Shown here: positions 43,294-53,220 of the stretch, one piece after another | Layout of the letters: each line of letters opens with the position of its first letter | How positions within the stretch are numbered: the stretch's first letter is position 1 | NCBI GenBank assembly: GCA_964235485.1 | Contig: CAXSAZ010000001.1 | Coordinates: forward strand, 62,001-126,000 | Reading direction: 5' to 3' | DNA: 64,000 nucleotides | Origin: CAHJXG01 sp964235485 | GTDB lineage: Bacteria > Pseudomonadota > Alphaproteobacteria > Acetobacterales > Acetobacteraceae | Program-made: the position numbers and the translations under genes | Notes under the pieces: model-generated | What the model was told of the DNA's origin: nothing | Database searches by the model: none | The model's input: the letters and a program-made list of their open reading frames with translations, nothing else

Positions 43294-44406
43294 ATGTCCC
43301 TCACCGATTACCGTACCCTCGGCCGCTCCGGCCTCGTCGTCAGCCCGCTGGCTCTCGGCACCATGACGTTCGGCACCGCCCGCTGGGGATCGGGCGAGGA
43401 CGGCTCGCGCGCGGTGTTCAATGCCTATGTGGAGGCGGGCGGCAATTTCGTCGATACGGCCGATGTTTATTCAAGCGGGCGCAGCGAGGCGATGCTGGGC
43501 GGCTTCATCGCCGAGCGCGGCTTGCGCGACCAGATCGTCATCGCGACCAAGGCCGGGTTCGCGGCGGGCCAGGGGCCTCATGCTGGCGGCAGCGGAGCCA
43601 GGCATCTCCACGCCGCGCTCGACGGCTCGCTCCGCCGGCTGCGGACCGACCATGTGGACCTGTTCTGGCTGCACGTGTGGGACTCGGTCACGCCGGCCGA
43701 GGAGCTGCTGGACACGATGGCGGCACTCGTCCGCACGGGCAAGACCCGGTATTGGGGCGTATCGAACGCGCCCGCTTGGTATGTCGCCAAGCTGGCAACG
43801 CTGGCCGCCGTGCGCGGGATGCCGGGGCCGATTGCGCTGCAATACTTCTACTCGCTGGTGAACCGCGACATCGAGGACGAGCACGTGCCGCTGGCGGCGG
43901 AGTTCGGCATGGGCATCCTGCCGTGGAGTCCGCTCGCCTATGGCCTGCTGACCGGCAAGTACGACCGCGCTGCGGTGGAGGCTGCCGGCCCGAGGGTGGG
44001 CGGGCTGCCGCGCGATGCGGCCATGGAAGGCGAAGCGCGTCCGGACGGCGACAAGCGGCTCGATGGGGCCAACCCGTTCGGCGACACGCTGTTCACTGAG
44101 CGCAACTGGAAGATCGTGGACACGCTGCGCCGGGTGGCCGACGAGGCCGGCCAAAGCCCGGCCCGCATCGCGCTGTCCTGGGTGGCCGGCCGTCCAGGAA
44201 TCGCGTCCACGCTGATGGGGGTCAGCCGGGCCGAACAGGTGTCTGACAACGCTGCCGCGCTGGACGTTGCGCTTTCGCCGGAGCACCGCGCGGCGCTCGA
44301 CGCCGTGAGTGCGCCCGATGCCAAAAGCCTGTCTTCACTGTTCACGCCAGCGATGCGGCAGCAGGTGGTGTTCGGCGGTAGCTCCGTTCGGTCCTGGCAG
44401 GACTGA
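43294..44406 (+). CDS. aldo/keto reductase
   Basis: A 370-residue NADPH-dependent aldo/keto reductase. The tetrad is visible: Asp/Tyr in FVDTADVYSSGRSE, Lys in IATKAG and His in FWLHVWD. The cofactor end has WVAGRPGIASTLMGVSRAEQV. An AGGAA precedes ATG 43294. It is divergent from a TetR gene across an 79-base gap and likely repressed by it; such AKR-TetR pairs often respond to reactive aldehydes or quinones (inference). Confidence 0.92.
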   Translation: MSLTDYRTLGRSGLVVSPLALGTMTFGTARWGSGEDGSRAVFNAYVEAGGNFVDTADVYSSGRSEAMLGGFIAERGLRDQIVIATKAGFAAGQGPHAGGSGARHLHAALDGSLRRLRTDHVDLFWLHVWDSVTPAEELLDTMAALVRTGKTRYWGVSNAPAWYVAKLATLAAVRGMPGPIALQYFYSLVNRDIEDEHVPLAAEFGMGILPWSPLAYGLLTGKYDRAAVEAAGPRVGGLPRDAAMEGEARPDGDKRLDGANPFGDTLFTERNWKIVDTLRRVADEAGQSPARIALSWVAGRPGIASTLMGVSRAEQVSDNAAALDVALSPEHRAALDAVSAPDAKSLSSLFTPAMRQQVVFGGSSVRSWQD

Positions 44407-44420
44407 GGCTGTCCCGGGGC

Positions 44421-44852
44421 TTAGCCGGGATCGGCCGCCAGTTCGGCCGCGGCGATCCCCGCCAGGCCCGCGGCCTCGTCGTTGTCAGACGTGTCGCCCG
44501 ACAGCCCCACCGCTCCCAGCAGCGCGCCGGCGGCGTCGCGGATCAGGATGCCGCCGGGCACCGGGACCAGCGCGCCGCCCGCCACGTGGGTGACGGCCGC
44601 GACGAAGTATGCCTGCTCGGCCGCGCGCTTGGCGATGGCGCGCGACCCCATGCCGAGCGACAGCGCGCCGTGCGCCTTGCCGTGGGCGATCTCCGCGCGC
44701 TTCAGGCTGGTGCCGTCCTCGGCGGCCAGCGCCTTGTAAGCGCCGCGCGCGTCCAGCACGGCGACCACCATCGGCTTGAGCGACAGGCGGCGGGCTTCGG
44801 CCAAGGCGGCGGCGACGATGGTTTGGGCTTGGGTCAAGGTGAGGTCAGGCAT
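44421..44852 (-). CDS. GlcG/HbpS-family (heme-binding-like) protein
   Basis: A 143-residue GlcG/HbpS-like protein. LTLTQAQTIVAAALAEARRL at the N-terminus, MVVAVLDARGAYKAL, and the glycine-rich VPGGILIRDAAGALLGAVGLSGDTSDNDE at the end are characteristic. Some members bind heme or small ligands; others sit in glycolate operons with unknown role. MPDLTLTQ is the natural start. It converges on the aldo/keto reductase gene. Confidence 0.88.
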   Translation of the reverse strand: MPDLTLTQAQTIVAAALAEARRLSLKPMVVAVLDARGAYKALAAEDGTSLKRAEIAHGKAHGALSLGMGSRAIAKRAAEQAYFVAAVTHVAGGALVPVPGGILIRDAAGALLGAVGLSGDTSDNDEAAGLAGIAAAELAADPG

Positions 44853-44908
44853 GAGATTTCCTTTGGTCACCGCGCCGTGTCCCATCCCCGGCGCCGCGCG
44901 GCAAGGCG

Positions 44909-45610
44909 TCATGGCATTCCCAAGGCGTCACGAAGCTCTTGCCGTGCCCCGGTGAAGTCGGCGGCGAAGGCCGGGTCGTTGAACAGCACCGCGGCGATGG
45001 CGGAGCCGGCGGCCATGCCCGCCAGGATGTCCGACCGGAAATGCACCCCGGCGATCACCCGGCTTTCGGCATAATCCGCGGCGCGGGCGAAGATCTGGTC
45101 GCGCCGCTCCGGCAGCATCGCGGCCAGCACGACCGCGCCCAGCCGGCTGCGCGTGGCGTGCCCGGACGGGTAGCTGCCGCTGCGCGACGGCGGGACGGCC
45201 GGGCGCAGGGCGGCGTTGGCCTGATAGGGCCGCAGCCGGGCGTAGGCGCGCTTGACCGGGGCGGTCGCGATTTCCTCGGTTTCGGCCACGCGCTCGAACA
45301 GCGCGATGAATCGCGGCAACCGCTCGGGGGTGAGCGCCGGTCCCAGGACGGCGCCGAACATGTCGAACGGTCCCTCCGGCACGTCGGCAAGGGCTTGGGC
45401 GGCGCGCGCCGGCGTGCGGGCGGCTTCGAGCGCCACAACCTCGGCCATCTCGGCGGCGGCCTGCGCGGACCCCTGGGCGGGCGGCGGCGGCAAGAGGCGC
45501 AACAGGTCGATCTGGCTGGGAGTCAGGTAAGACTCGGCTATGGGAGCCGCCGCGGTCCAGGCCGGGGCGCCCAGTAGCACGCATGAAAGCAGCAAGCGAC
45601 GCCGCATCAT
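44909..45610 (-). CDS. class A non-specific acid phosphatase (PAP2 superfamily), exported
   Basis: A 233-residue secreted phosphatase with an N-terminal signal peptide (RRRLLLSCVLLGAPAWTAAA). All three PAP2 motifs are intact: KRAYARLRP (K-x6-RP), SGSYPSGHAT (PSGH with the active His-relay), and SRVIAGVHFRSD (SR-x5-H-x3-D). Length and layout match bacterial class A acid phosphatases such as PhoN. Two adjacent ATG codons start it; the first overlaps the rmd-like gene stop by four bases, so it is the terminal gene of the sugar-nucleotide run. Confidence 0.9.
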   Translation of the reverse strand: MMRRRLLLSCVLLGAPAWTAAAPIAESYLTPSQIDLLRLLPPPPAQGSAQAAAEMAEVVALEAARTPARAAQALADVPEGPFDMFGAVLGPALTPERLPRFIALFERVAETEEIATAPVKRAYARLRPYQANAALRPAVPPSRSGSYPSGHATRSRLGAVVLAAMLPERRDQIFARAADYAESRVIAGVHFRSDILAGMAAGSAIAAVLFNDPAFAADFTGARQELRDALGMP

Positions 45611-46527
45611 CCGCTCCCCACCCGCGCCCGCCAATCCGCGAGCACGTCGGCCAGGGTTTGTTCCCAAGGGATCGCCGGCGCCCATCCCAGCACGCGCCGG
45701 GCCAGCGCGGCGTTTCCGGCGGCGACGGGGATGTCGGTTGGGCGCAGGCGCCCGGCGTCGGTCCCGACCTCCGCCTGCACGCCCGCCGCTGCCATCAGCC
45801 CGGCCAGCACGTCGCCCACCCGACGCGGCCGTCCCGACGCCAGGTTCAGCACCGTGCCCGGCGCCAGCGCGTCCGCCCGGGCCAGGCACAGCGCATACCC
45901 GGCGCAAACGTCCTGCACGTCCAGGAAGTCCCGCAACGGATCGAGCGCGCCCACCCGCAGCACCGGCGGCTGCCGCCCGGCCGCGATGCGGGCGACCTGC
46001 TCAGCAAAGGCCGCGACCACGAACTCGGCGGACTGGCCCGCGCCTGTGTGGTTGAACGGGCGCACGCGCAGGACGCGCAAGCCCTCCGCCGCCATCGCGC
46101 CCAATGCCAGGTCGGCCGCCGCCTTGGTCGCGCCGTAGGTGTTGAGCGGGGCCGGCAGCGCGCCCTCGTCGAGCGGCGTGCCCGCCCGGAACGACGCGCC
46201 GTAGATGTCGGCGCTGGACGCGAACAGCAAGATGCAGCCCGGCGCCCGCGCCAGCACCGCCCGCGCGACGTTCAGCGTGCCCTGGAGGTTGACTTGCCAA
46301 GCGCGGCCGGGATCGGACCGGGCGGCGGGGATGGCGGCGACGGCGGCCAGGTGGACGACGGCATCGGGCTGCCCGGCCTCGATTGCCGCGTCGGCTGCCG
46401 CCGGGTCGGTGATGTCGAAGGGGTCGGTCAGCAACGCCGCGCCGGGGAACGCCGTCCGTAGCGCCGGCAGCAGGTGCCGTCCGACAAAGCCGCCGGCCCC
46501 GGTAACCAGGATGCGGCGGGGCGGCAC
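45607..46527 (-). CDS. rmd: GDP-4-keto-6-deoxymannose reductase-like SDR (Rmd type)
   Basis: A 306-residue extended SDR. The NAD(P) motif is ILVTGAGGFVGRHLL, the catalytic Tyr-x3-Lys is in LNTYGATKAAAD, the Ser in LFASSADIYG, and RPFNHTGAGQS is characteristic of reductases acting on the Gmd product. With gmd immediately upstream (three-base gap), the expected reaction is GDP-4-keto-6-deoxymannose to GDP-D-rhamnose. A different 6-deoxyhexose (for example fucose via an epimerase-reductase) is less likely from its short, Rmd-like length. Confidence 0.78.
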   Translation of the reverse strand: MPPRRILVTGAGGFVGRHLLPALRTAFPGAALLTDPFDITDPAAADAAIEAGQPDAVVHLAAVAAIPAARSDPGRAWQVNLQGTLNVARAVLARAPGCILLFASSADIYGASFRAGTPLDEGALPAPLNTYGATKAAADLALGAMAAEGLRVLRVRPFNHTGAGQSAEFVVAAFAEQVARIAAGRQPPVLRVGALDPLRDFLDVQDVCAGYALCLARADALAPGTVLNLASGRPRRVGDVLAGLMAAAGVQAEVGTDAGRLRPTDIPVAAGNAALARRVLGWAPAIPWEQTLADVLADWRARVGSG

Positions 46528-46530
46528 CGG

Positions 46531-47514
<984 letters not shown>

Positions 47515-47538
47515 GGGATGCCTCGCCTGGTGCGTGCG

Positions 47539-48993
47539 CTACATGCGGCCATAAGTGTCCTCAAGGCGGACGATGTCGTCCTCGCCCAAATAGCTGCCCG
47601 ACTGCACCTCGATCAGCGTCAGCGGGATGCGCCCGGGGTTGGCCATTCGGTGCGTGCAGCCGAGCGGCAGATAGATGCTCTCGTTCTCCCGCACCATCAG
47701 CTCGTCGTTGTCGCGCGTGACCAGCGCGGTGCCGCTGACCACGACCCAGTGCTCCGCCCGGTGGAAATGCTTTTGCAAGGACAGCTTGTGACCCGGCGAA
47801 ACCACGATCCGCTTCACCTGGAACCGGTCGCCGAGGATCAAGCGTTCGTAGAAGCCCCAGGGCCGGTACATCCGGTTGTGCGCCACCGCCTCGTGCCGCC
47901 CGGCCCCGCGCAGGCGGTCCACCACGCGCTTCACGTCCTGCGCCCGGTCGCGGTGCATCGCCAGCACGGCATCGCCCGTGACCACCACCACGGCGTCCTG
48001 CAGGCCCACCACCGCCGTCAGTACGCCGTCGCTGCGGACGTAGCAGTTGTCCGCCCCTTCCAGCAGCACGTCGCCCACGGTGGCGTTGCCAGCGGCGTCC
48101 TTCGCCGACTGCTCCCACAGCGCGTCCCAGCTTCCCACGTCGGACCAGCCGAGGTCCGCCGGCACCACGGCCGCCATCGTCGTCCGCTCGGCCACCGCGT
48201 AGTCCAGACTGATGTTTGGGCAGGCGGCAAAGGCGGCCGGGTCGAGCCGGGTGAAGTCAAGGTCGCGCACCCGGGCCTCCACGGCGCGGCGCACGGCAGC
48301 CAGCACGTCGGGCGCGTGGCGCTCCATTTCCGCAAGCAAGGTCGCCGCGGTGAACACGAACATGCCGGAGTTCCAAAGAAAGTCGCCCGACGCCACGAGC
48401 CGTGCCGCCGTGGCCGCGTCGGGCTTCTCCACGAAGCGCGCCAGGGCGTGCACGCCGGGGGCGTCGGCCAGCTCTGGCCCGACCTCGATGTAGCCATAGG
48501 CCGTTTCCGCGCGGCGCGGCCTCATGCCGAAGGTCACGATGCGCCCGGCGCGGGCAGCCACGGCGGCGCAGCCCAGAGCGTCATACAGCGCGTCCATCCA
48601 CTGGATCGCGTGGTCCGCCGGCATCATCCACAGCACGGCGTCCGGGTTTGCCTCCGCTGCCAGCAGCGCCGCCGTGGTGATCGCCGGGGCGGAGTTGCGG
48701 CCAACCGGCTCCAGCACGACCTCGGCGTCGGCAATGCCGGTGGCGCGCAGTTGCTCGGCGATCAGGAAGCGGTGCTCGTGGTTGCACACGACGATGGGCG
48801 GCGCGAAGCCCGGCCCCATGCCGCGCCGCGCCGTGTCCTGCAGCATGGTGCGGTCGGACACCAGCGGCCAAAGCTGCTTGGGGAAGCTTTCGCGCGACAC
48901 CGGCCACAGCCGGGTGCCGGTGCCGCCGGACAGGATCACGGGAACGATGCTGGCGCCCGGCGAAGGGGCCGACGGGGCGGAAGGCTCGGTCAT
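47539..48993 (-). CDS. manC: mannose-1-phosphate guanylyltransferase / mannose-6-phosphate isomerase
   Basis: A 484-residue bifunctional type II enzyme (ManC/AlgA/XanB). The N-terminal nucleotidyltransferase has GGTGTRLWPVSRESFPKQLW and FVEKPD; the C-terminal cupin isomerase has RPWGFYERL, SPGHKLSLQKHFHRAEHWVVVSGTA (in two parts) and YLPLGCTHRMANPG. It provides GDP-mannose for Gmd. ATG 48993 precedes an 18-residue linker before the catalytic motif. It heads the manC-gmd-rmd-phosphatase run. Confidence 0.95.
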   Translation of the reverse strand: MTEPSAPSAPSPGASIVPVILSGGTGTRLWPVSRESFPKQLWPLVSDRTMLQDTARRGMGPGFAPPIVVCNHEHRFLIAEQLRATGIADAEVVLEPVGRNSAPAITTAALLAAEANPDAVLWMMPADHAIQWMDALYDALGCAAVAARAGRIVTFGMRPRRAETAYGYIEVGPELADAPGVHALARFVEKPDAATAARLVASGDFLWNSGMFVFTAATLLAEMERHAPDVLAAVRRAVEARVRDLDFTRLDPAAFAACPNISLDYAVAERTTMAAVVPADLGWSDVGSWDALWEQSAKDAAGNATVGDVLLEGADNCYVRSDGVLTAVVGLQDAVVVVTGDAVLAMHRDRAQDVKRVVDRLRGAGRHEAVAHNRMYRPWGFYERLILGDRFQVKRIVVSPGHKLSLQKHFHRAEHWVVVSGTALVTRDNDELMVRENESIYLPLGCTHRMANPGRIPLTLIEVQSGSYLGEDDIVRLEDTYGRM

Positions 48994-49114
48994 GGGGGCC
49001 TTGGATGCAAGGGCGGGGCGTGGCGGCATCCGTACAGTCGGGCCGCGCCGCTGTCCAGTTGCCGTGGGGGGCGTGGGTCCCGCATGATGCGGCGGCTCGG
49101 TCGCAAGGAGGTCC

Positions 49115-50095
49115 ATGAAGGTTTGTGTGTTCGGTGCCGGCGCGATCGGCACCCACGTCGCAGGGCGGCTGGCCAAGGGCGGCGCTGCGGTGTCCGTGGT
49201 CGCCCGCGGCCCACAGCTTGCGGCATTGCGGGCGAATGGGCTGCGGGTGCACGCGGCGGACGGCGAGATCCACGCCCGCGTGGCCGTAGGCGCCGACGCG
49301 CAGGGGTTGGGGCGCCAGGATGTCGTGGTCGTCACCGTGAAGGCGCCGTCGCTGCCCTCCGTCGCCGCCGGGATCGGCCCGCTGCTGGGTCCGGACACCG
49401 CGGTCGTCTTCGCCATGAACGGCATCCCGTGGTGGTATTTCCATGGAGTCAGCGGCGCCGAGGAGGACCGGCGCCTGCCGAAGCTCGATCCCGGCGGCGC
49501 GGTGCGGGAGGCCGTGTACCCGGCGCGGGCGGTCGGCGGCGTGGTGTACTCCGCCTGCACGATCACCGAGCCGGGCGTGGTGCACGTCGAGAACCCGCGC
49601 AGCCGGATCGTGCTGGGCACGCCAAACGGCCAACCATCGGAACAGGTGGAAGCGCTGGCCGCCATCCTGCGCGCCGGCGGCCTGGCCATCGACGTGACCA
49701 GCCGAATCCGCGACGCGGTTTGGGCCAAGCTGCTGTTGAACCTCGGCAGCGGGCCGCTCGCGGTGCTGACCGGCTGCGCCCCGGCCCAATTCTTTGCCGA
49801 GGACGCCTGCCGGGACGCGACCCGGCGCATCTTGGCGGAGGGCGCCGCTATCGCCGCGGCCATGGGCTGCCCGGTCGAGCCGAACGCCGAGGGTCAGATC
49901 GCCCAGGGCGCGGAGTCGCACCACAAGCCGAGCATCCTGCAGGACCTGGAAGGGGGCCGGCCCATGGAGATCGACGCGCTGTATGGCGTGCCGCTCGACT
50001 TCGCGCGGATGCATGGCGTGGCGACGCCGACGTTGGACCTGCTGGTCGCCGCCGTTCGGGCGCGGGCGCGGCAAGCCGGGCTGTATTCGGGTTAG
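49115..50095 (+). CDS. 2-dehydropantoate 2-reductase family (PanE/ApbA)
   Basis: A 326-residue NADPH-dependent reductase. The N-terminal VCVFGAGAIGTHVAGRLA binds NADPH, MNGIPWWYFHG is the family central motif, the catalytic Lys is in VWAKLLLNLGSGPL, and the C-terminal end has MEIDALYGVPLDFAR. It makes pantoate or a related 2-hydroxy acid. Divergent from manC; ends with a four-base overlap with the DUF429-like gene. Confidence 0.87.
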   Translation: MKVCVFGAGAIGTHVAGRLAKGGAAVSVVARGPQLAALRANGLRVHAADGEIHARVAVGADAQGLGRQDVVVVTVKAPSLPSVAAGIGPLLGPDTAVVFAMNGIPWWYFHGVSGAEEDRRLPKLDPGGAVREAVYPARAVGGVVYSACTITEPGVVHVENPRSRIVLGTPNGQPSEQVEALAAILRAGGLAIDVTSRIRDAVWAKLLLNLGSGPLAVLTGCAPAQFFAEDACRDATRRILAEGAAIAAAMGCPVEPNAEGQIAQGAESHHKPSILQDLEGGRPMEIDALYGVPLDFARMHGVATPTLDLLVAAVRARARQAGLYSG

Positions 50096-51012
50096 GCCGG
50101 GGCCTGGCCCAGCACCCAGCCTTCCCAGCGCCGTATCCAGGGATCGTCGGGCGCTGCGTCGGGCCGCCCTCCCGCCAGCACCTGCAGCACGCACAGCAAG
50201 CCCAGCACGCAATCCATGCGGTCCTCGCCGGCCGCATCGGGGCCGAAGCCCTGGGCCATCAGGTGGTCGAGCGCCGGGTCCGGCGTGGCGGATAGTGCTG
50301 TCATGGACAGGCGCAGGGCCGGCATCAGCGCCAGGCGGTCGGCATGGCGCCGCTTGCTGCCACCCATGCGCAGGCCGAGCTGCCGCATCGCCTCCGCCGG
50401 GTAGGTTTCCGCCAGCACGGTTCCGCCGCCGGCCAGCAACGGCAGCAGCGCGCCGTCGAACGGCCACAGCGCCGGCGGCTGCGGCCCGGCCAGCGCCGGC
50501 AGCAGCAGGTCGCGCCAGGCCGCGATGGCCGCTTTGCCGGTCTGGTTGGCGCCAAGCGTCCAGAACAGCGGCGCGCCCGCCGGGCGGTGCGGGGTCGCGG
50601 CGTCGCAGGCCCGCGACAAGCCAGCGAAATCGCCAAGCGATTTGCGCGACGCCGCGCTGTCCAGCCCCAGCGCCCGCGCGTGCGACAGCCGAGTCATGCC
50701 GCGCACGCCGCGCATGGGGTAGAACGGCCGCGCCGGGCCAACTTCATCCAGCGTGCCGCACACGGAAAAAAAGCCCGGCCAGTCTGCCAGCCCGCGCAGG
50801 AACGCCGGGAAACCCGGGCGAGGGGGCACGGTCTGGCCGGCGCCCAGATGGCGGGCGACGTAGGCGCGCGGCAGGCCGATCGGAAAATCGACGCCCAGCG
50901 CAACTGGGGCATCCCGGGCCTGGGCGCGGAGCCGCGCGAGCAGCGTCGAAACTTCGCCCACCGGCTCCACCCGCAGCGCCCAGCCCGCCCCGTTTGGCAG
51001 CGCGACCGCCAT
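50092..51012 (-). CDS. DUF429-like (RNase H-fold) protein of unknown function
   Basis: At least 306 residues. GVDFPIGLPRAYVARH has the acidic residue typical of the RNase H-like DUF429 core, followed by VLAETYPAEAM and EDRMDCVLGLLCVLQVL. The N-terminus is doubtful: in-frame codons upstream of ATG 51012 read HADWSVDPGKRW, whose Asp-Trp-Ser looks like the first catalytic strand and should belong to the protein. No ATG, GTG or TTG is seen there before the preceding gene, so a rare start (a CTG overlaps the neighbour's stop) or an error is possible. Confidence 0.65.
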   Translation of the reverse strand: MAVALPNGAGWALRVEPVGEVSTLLARLRAQARDAPVALGVDFPIGLPRAYVARHLGAGQTVPPRPGFPAFLRGLADWPGFFSVCGTLDEVGPARPFYPMRGVRGMTRLSHARALGLDSAASRKSLGDFAGLSRACDAATPHRPAGAPLFWTLGANQTGKAAIAAWRDLLLPALAGPQPPALWPFDGALLPLLAGGGTVLAETYPAEAMRQLGLRMGGSKRRHADRLALMPALRLSMTALSATPDPALDHLMAQGFGPDAAGEDRMDCVLGLLCVLQVLAGGRPDAAPDDPWIRRWEGWVLGQAPA

Positions 51013-51062
51013 CCACCGCTTGCCGGGATCGACGCTCCAATCCGCGTGGGCGGCGACGCCCC

Positions 51063-51263
51063 TCAGAGCGGCTTGTGCGCGCGGTCCAGCAGGCGCGAGA
51101 TCAGGCCGGGCTTCTTTTTCGGCGGCGGCGCGGCGGCCTTGGTTTCGGCGGCGGCGCGCTTCTGCTTCGCGTCCAGCCAGCTTTCCAGCGACTTGCCGGC
51201 CTTTGCGGCCCGCTTCTGCTCGTATGCGCGCTGCGCCGGGGTCAGGGTTTTGGGATCAGCCAT
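51063..51263 (-). CDS. small basic protein of unknown function
   Basis: A 66-residue Lys/Arg/Ala-rich protein (SLESWLDAKQKRAAAETKAA, then PPPKKKPGLISRLLDR). A good ribosome-binding site, AAAGGAG, lies just upstream of ATG 51263. It resembles the small stand-alone basic proteins annotated only as hypothetical in Acetobacteraceae. It lies directly upstream of the DUF429-like gene and is probably cotranscribed with it. Confidence 0.7.
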   Translation of the reverse strand: MADPKTLTPAQRAYEQKRAAKAGKSLESWLDAKQKRAAAETKAAAPPPKKKPGLISRLLDRAHKPL

Positions 51264-51411
51264 TGCGAAACTCCTTTCCCCGTTGTGGCAGCGCGGCGCG
51301 CCGGCTTCAAGGGATGGCGTCATCAAGCGGTGCTTCAGCAGCCGGCGCTGCTGGGATGGGGCGCGAGGCGGGCCACATGGGCTTCCGTCGATGGTGGCAA
51401 GGGAGGGCGGC

Positions 51412-51744
51412 ATGACGGCGCGGGTGAAGGCGAAGCTGTGGGTGCAGATGGCGCTCCGCATGGGCGACGTGGACGGGCGGCCCGGCGCCGTGCTGCGCAG
51501 CGGCGACCCGGACGCGGGCGGCGTGCTGGTCGTGCTGCGCGGGCGGGACGGCTTGAGCGTGCTGTCGCAGGTCCGGGCCGGGGAAGGCGACGTCGCCTGG
51601 ATGCGGGCCACCGGGCCGGGACAAGTGGACCAGGAGGCGGCCGACGCCTACGTGGCCCGGCAGGTCGGCCGCGATCCCGACCTGTGGGTGCTGGAATTCG
51701 AGGCGCCGGACCTTCTGCCACCGTTCGAGGCGCGCATCGTCTAG
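51412..51744 (+). CDS. DUF1491 family protein
   Basis: A 110-residue protein with the DUF1491 layout: KAKLWVQMALRMGDVDGRPGAVLRSGDPDAGGVLVVL (two pieces) in the N-terminal half and EAADAYVARQVGRDPDLWVLEFE at the end. The family is alphaproteobacterial and of unknown function, often found near small regulatory or cell-envelope genes. GGGAGG precedes ATG 51412. Stand-alone gene. Confidence 0.88.
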   Translation: MTARVKAKLWVQMALRMGDVDGRPGAVLRSGDPDAGGVLVVLRGRDGLSVLSQVRAGEGDVAWMRATGPGQVDQEAADAYVARQVGRDPDLWVLEFEAPDLLPPFEARIV

Positions 51745-51976
51745 GGAAACCAACAGGTTGAAACGATTGCAGTTCGCGCTGCGTGGTCTTCACGACGGTG
51801 TGTGGTATATCTGCTCAGCCCTATGTGGCATTTCAGATACAACCCTTGCTAAAGTACCAACGCCTTATCGCACTCGCGTTCATCGGTGCTATGGTATGTG
51901 TACCGAGAGGCGGGGGAACAGTCCCGCAGGCCCCCGGATGCGTTGAACGCGCAGTTTGTTTTTGAGGAGAGAAAGC

Positions 51977-53134
51977 ATGAAGCTCCGCAGCGCGCTAATG
52001 GCCGCGACCGTCCTGGCCGCCCCCATAGCTGCAAAGGCCGAGGCGATCAGCGGCTTGTACATCGGCGCCGGCGCCGGCGCCAACTGGCTGCAAGACGAGA
52101 AGATCAAGTCCGTCGGCTTTCCGCAGGCCGGCATTCCGCAGACCCGGCTGGATACGAACAACTCGGACACGAAGATCAAGACGGACATCGGCTTTGTCGG
52201 CCTGTTCAGCGTCGGCTACGGCTTCGGCAACGGCCTGCGAGTCGAGGTTGAGGGCAGCTACCGCTCCAACAAGTTCAACGGCATCAAGGGCGGCGGGCTG
52301 CAGGGCTTCACCAGCGCCGGCGGCGACGAGCGGAAGTACGCCGGGATGGTCAACGTCCTGTATGACTTCGACCCGAACGTGCTCGGCTTTGCCAACGTCT
52401 TCGGCTATCTCCCGTTCCCGGTTTCCCCGTATATCGGCGTCGGCGCCGGCTATGCGTGGGCGCAGGATCAGAACGTGCGCCTGACCGGCTTCCCGGGCGG
52501 CGTCCGTGAGCTGGCCCGCACCAACCAGGGCCAGGGCAACTTCGCTTATCAGGGCATCGCCGGCGTGGCCGTTCCGATCCCGTCGGTGCCGGGCCTGGCC
52601 ATTACGGCCGAGTACCGCTTCTTCGGCATGGCGGGCGACCGCGACTACAACTACCAGTACTTCGCGCCGGGCGTCGCGACCCGGGCCGTGGTCCGGTTCA
52701 ACGAGGAGTATAACCACAGCGCGATGCTTGGCATCCGCTATGCCTTCAACGCCGCCCCGCCGCCGCCGCCGCCGGCGCCGGTTGCCGCCCCGCAGCGGGA
52801 AGTCGCGCGCACCTACTTGGTGTTTTTCGATTGGGACCGCGCGGACCTGACGGACCGTGCGCGCCAGATCATCGCGGAGGCGGCGCAGGCCACCACCCGC
52901 GTGCAGGTGACGCGCATCGAGGTGTCCGGCTACACCGACACGTCCGGCACGCCGCGCTACAACCAGGGCTTGTCGGTCCGGCGGGCGCAGAACGTCGCGT
53001 CTGAACTCGTGCGCCTCGGCGTGCCGCGCCAGGCCATCACGGTGCAGGGCTTCGGCGAGACCCGCCTGCTGGTGCCCACCGCGGACGGCGTGCGCGAGCC
53101 GCAGAACCGCCGCGTCGAGATCGTGCTGCGCTGA
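51977..53134 (+). CDS. OmpA-family outer membrane protein, copy 1
   Basis: A 385-residue outer membrane protein. Signal peptide (LMAATVLAAPIAAKA), then an eight-strand-type beta barrel (residues ~25-255: GLYIGAGAGANW, GFVGLFSVGYGFGNGLRVEVEG, AITAEYRFFGM), a proline-rich linker (AAPPPPPPAP), and a C-terminal OmpA peptidoglycan-binding domain (VFFDWDRADLT, VSGYTDTSGTPRYN, PQNRRVEIVLR). GAGGAGA precedes ATG 51977. An 86-base gap with a hairpin separates it from a paralogue. Confidence 0.92.
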   Translation: MKLRSALMAATVLAAPIAAKAEAISGLYIGAGAGANWLQDEKIKSVGFPQAGIPQTRLDTNNSDTKIKTDIGFVGLFSVGYGFGNGLRVEVEGSYRSNKFNGIKGGGLQGFTSAGGDERKYAGMVNVLYDFDPNVLGFANVFGYLPFPVSPYIGVGAGYAWAQDQNVRLTGFPGGVRELARTNQGQGNFAYQGIAGVAVPIPSVPGLAITAEYRFFGMAGDRDYNYQYFAPGVATRAVVRFNEEYNHSAMLGIRYAFNAAPPPPPPAPVAAPQREVARTYLVFFDWDRADLTDRARQIIAEAAQATTRVQVTRIEVSGYTDTSGTPRYNQGLSVRRAQNVASELVRLGVPRQAITVQGFGETRLLVPTADGVREPQNRRVEIVLR

Positions 53135-53170
53135 CCGGCACGACTGCTTGCTGAAAGGCTAACGAAGGTG

Positions 53171-53196
53171 GGGCCGGTCCGCGCATGGACCGGCCC
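53171..53196. terminator. strong GC hairpin between the two OmpA genes
   Basis: GGGCCGGTCC and GGACCGGCCC are perfect 10-base reverse complements around the loop GCGCAT. It sits in the gap between the tandem OmpA genes, 24 bases before the second start. No T-run follows, so it may be a weak terminator, or a 3'-end stabiliser that sets different expression of the two copies. Confidence 0.65.
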
Positions 53197-53220
53197 TCGC
53201 CGTTTCCGGAGTTGCTGCCG

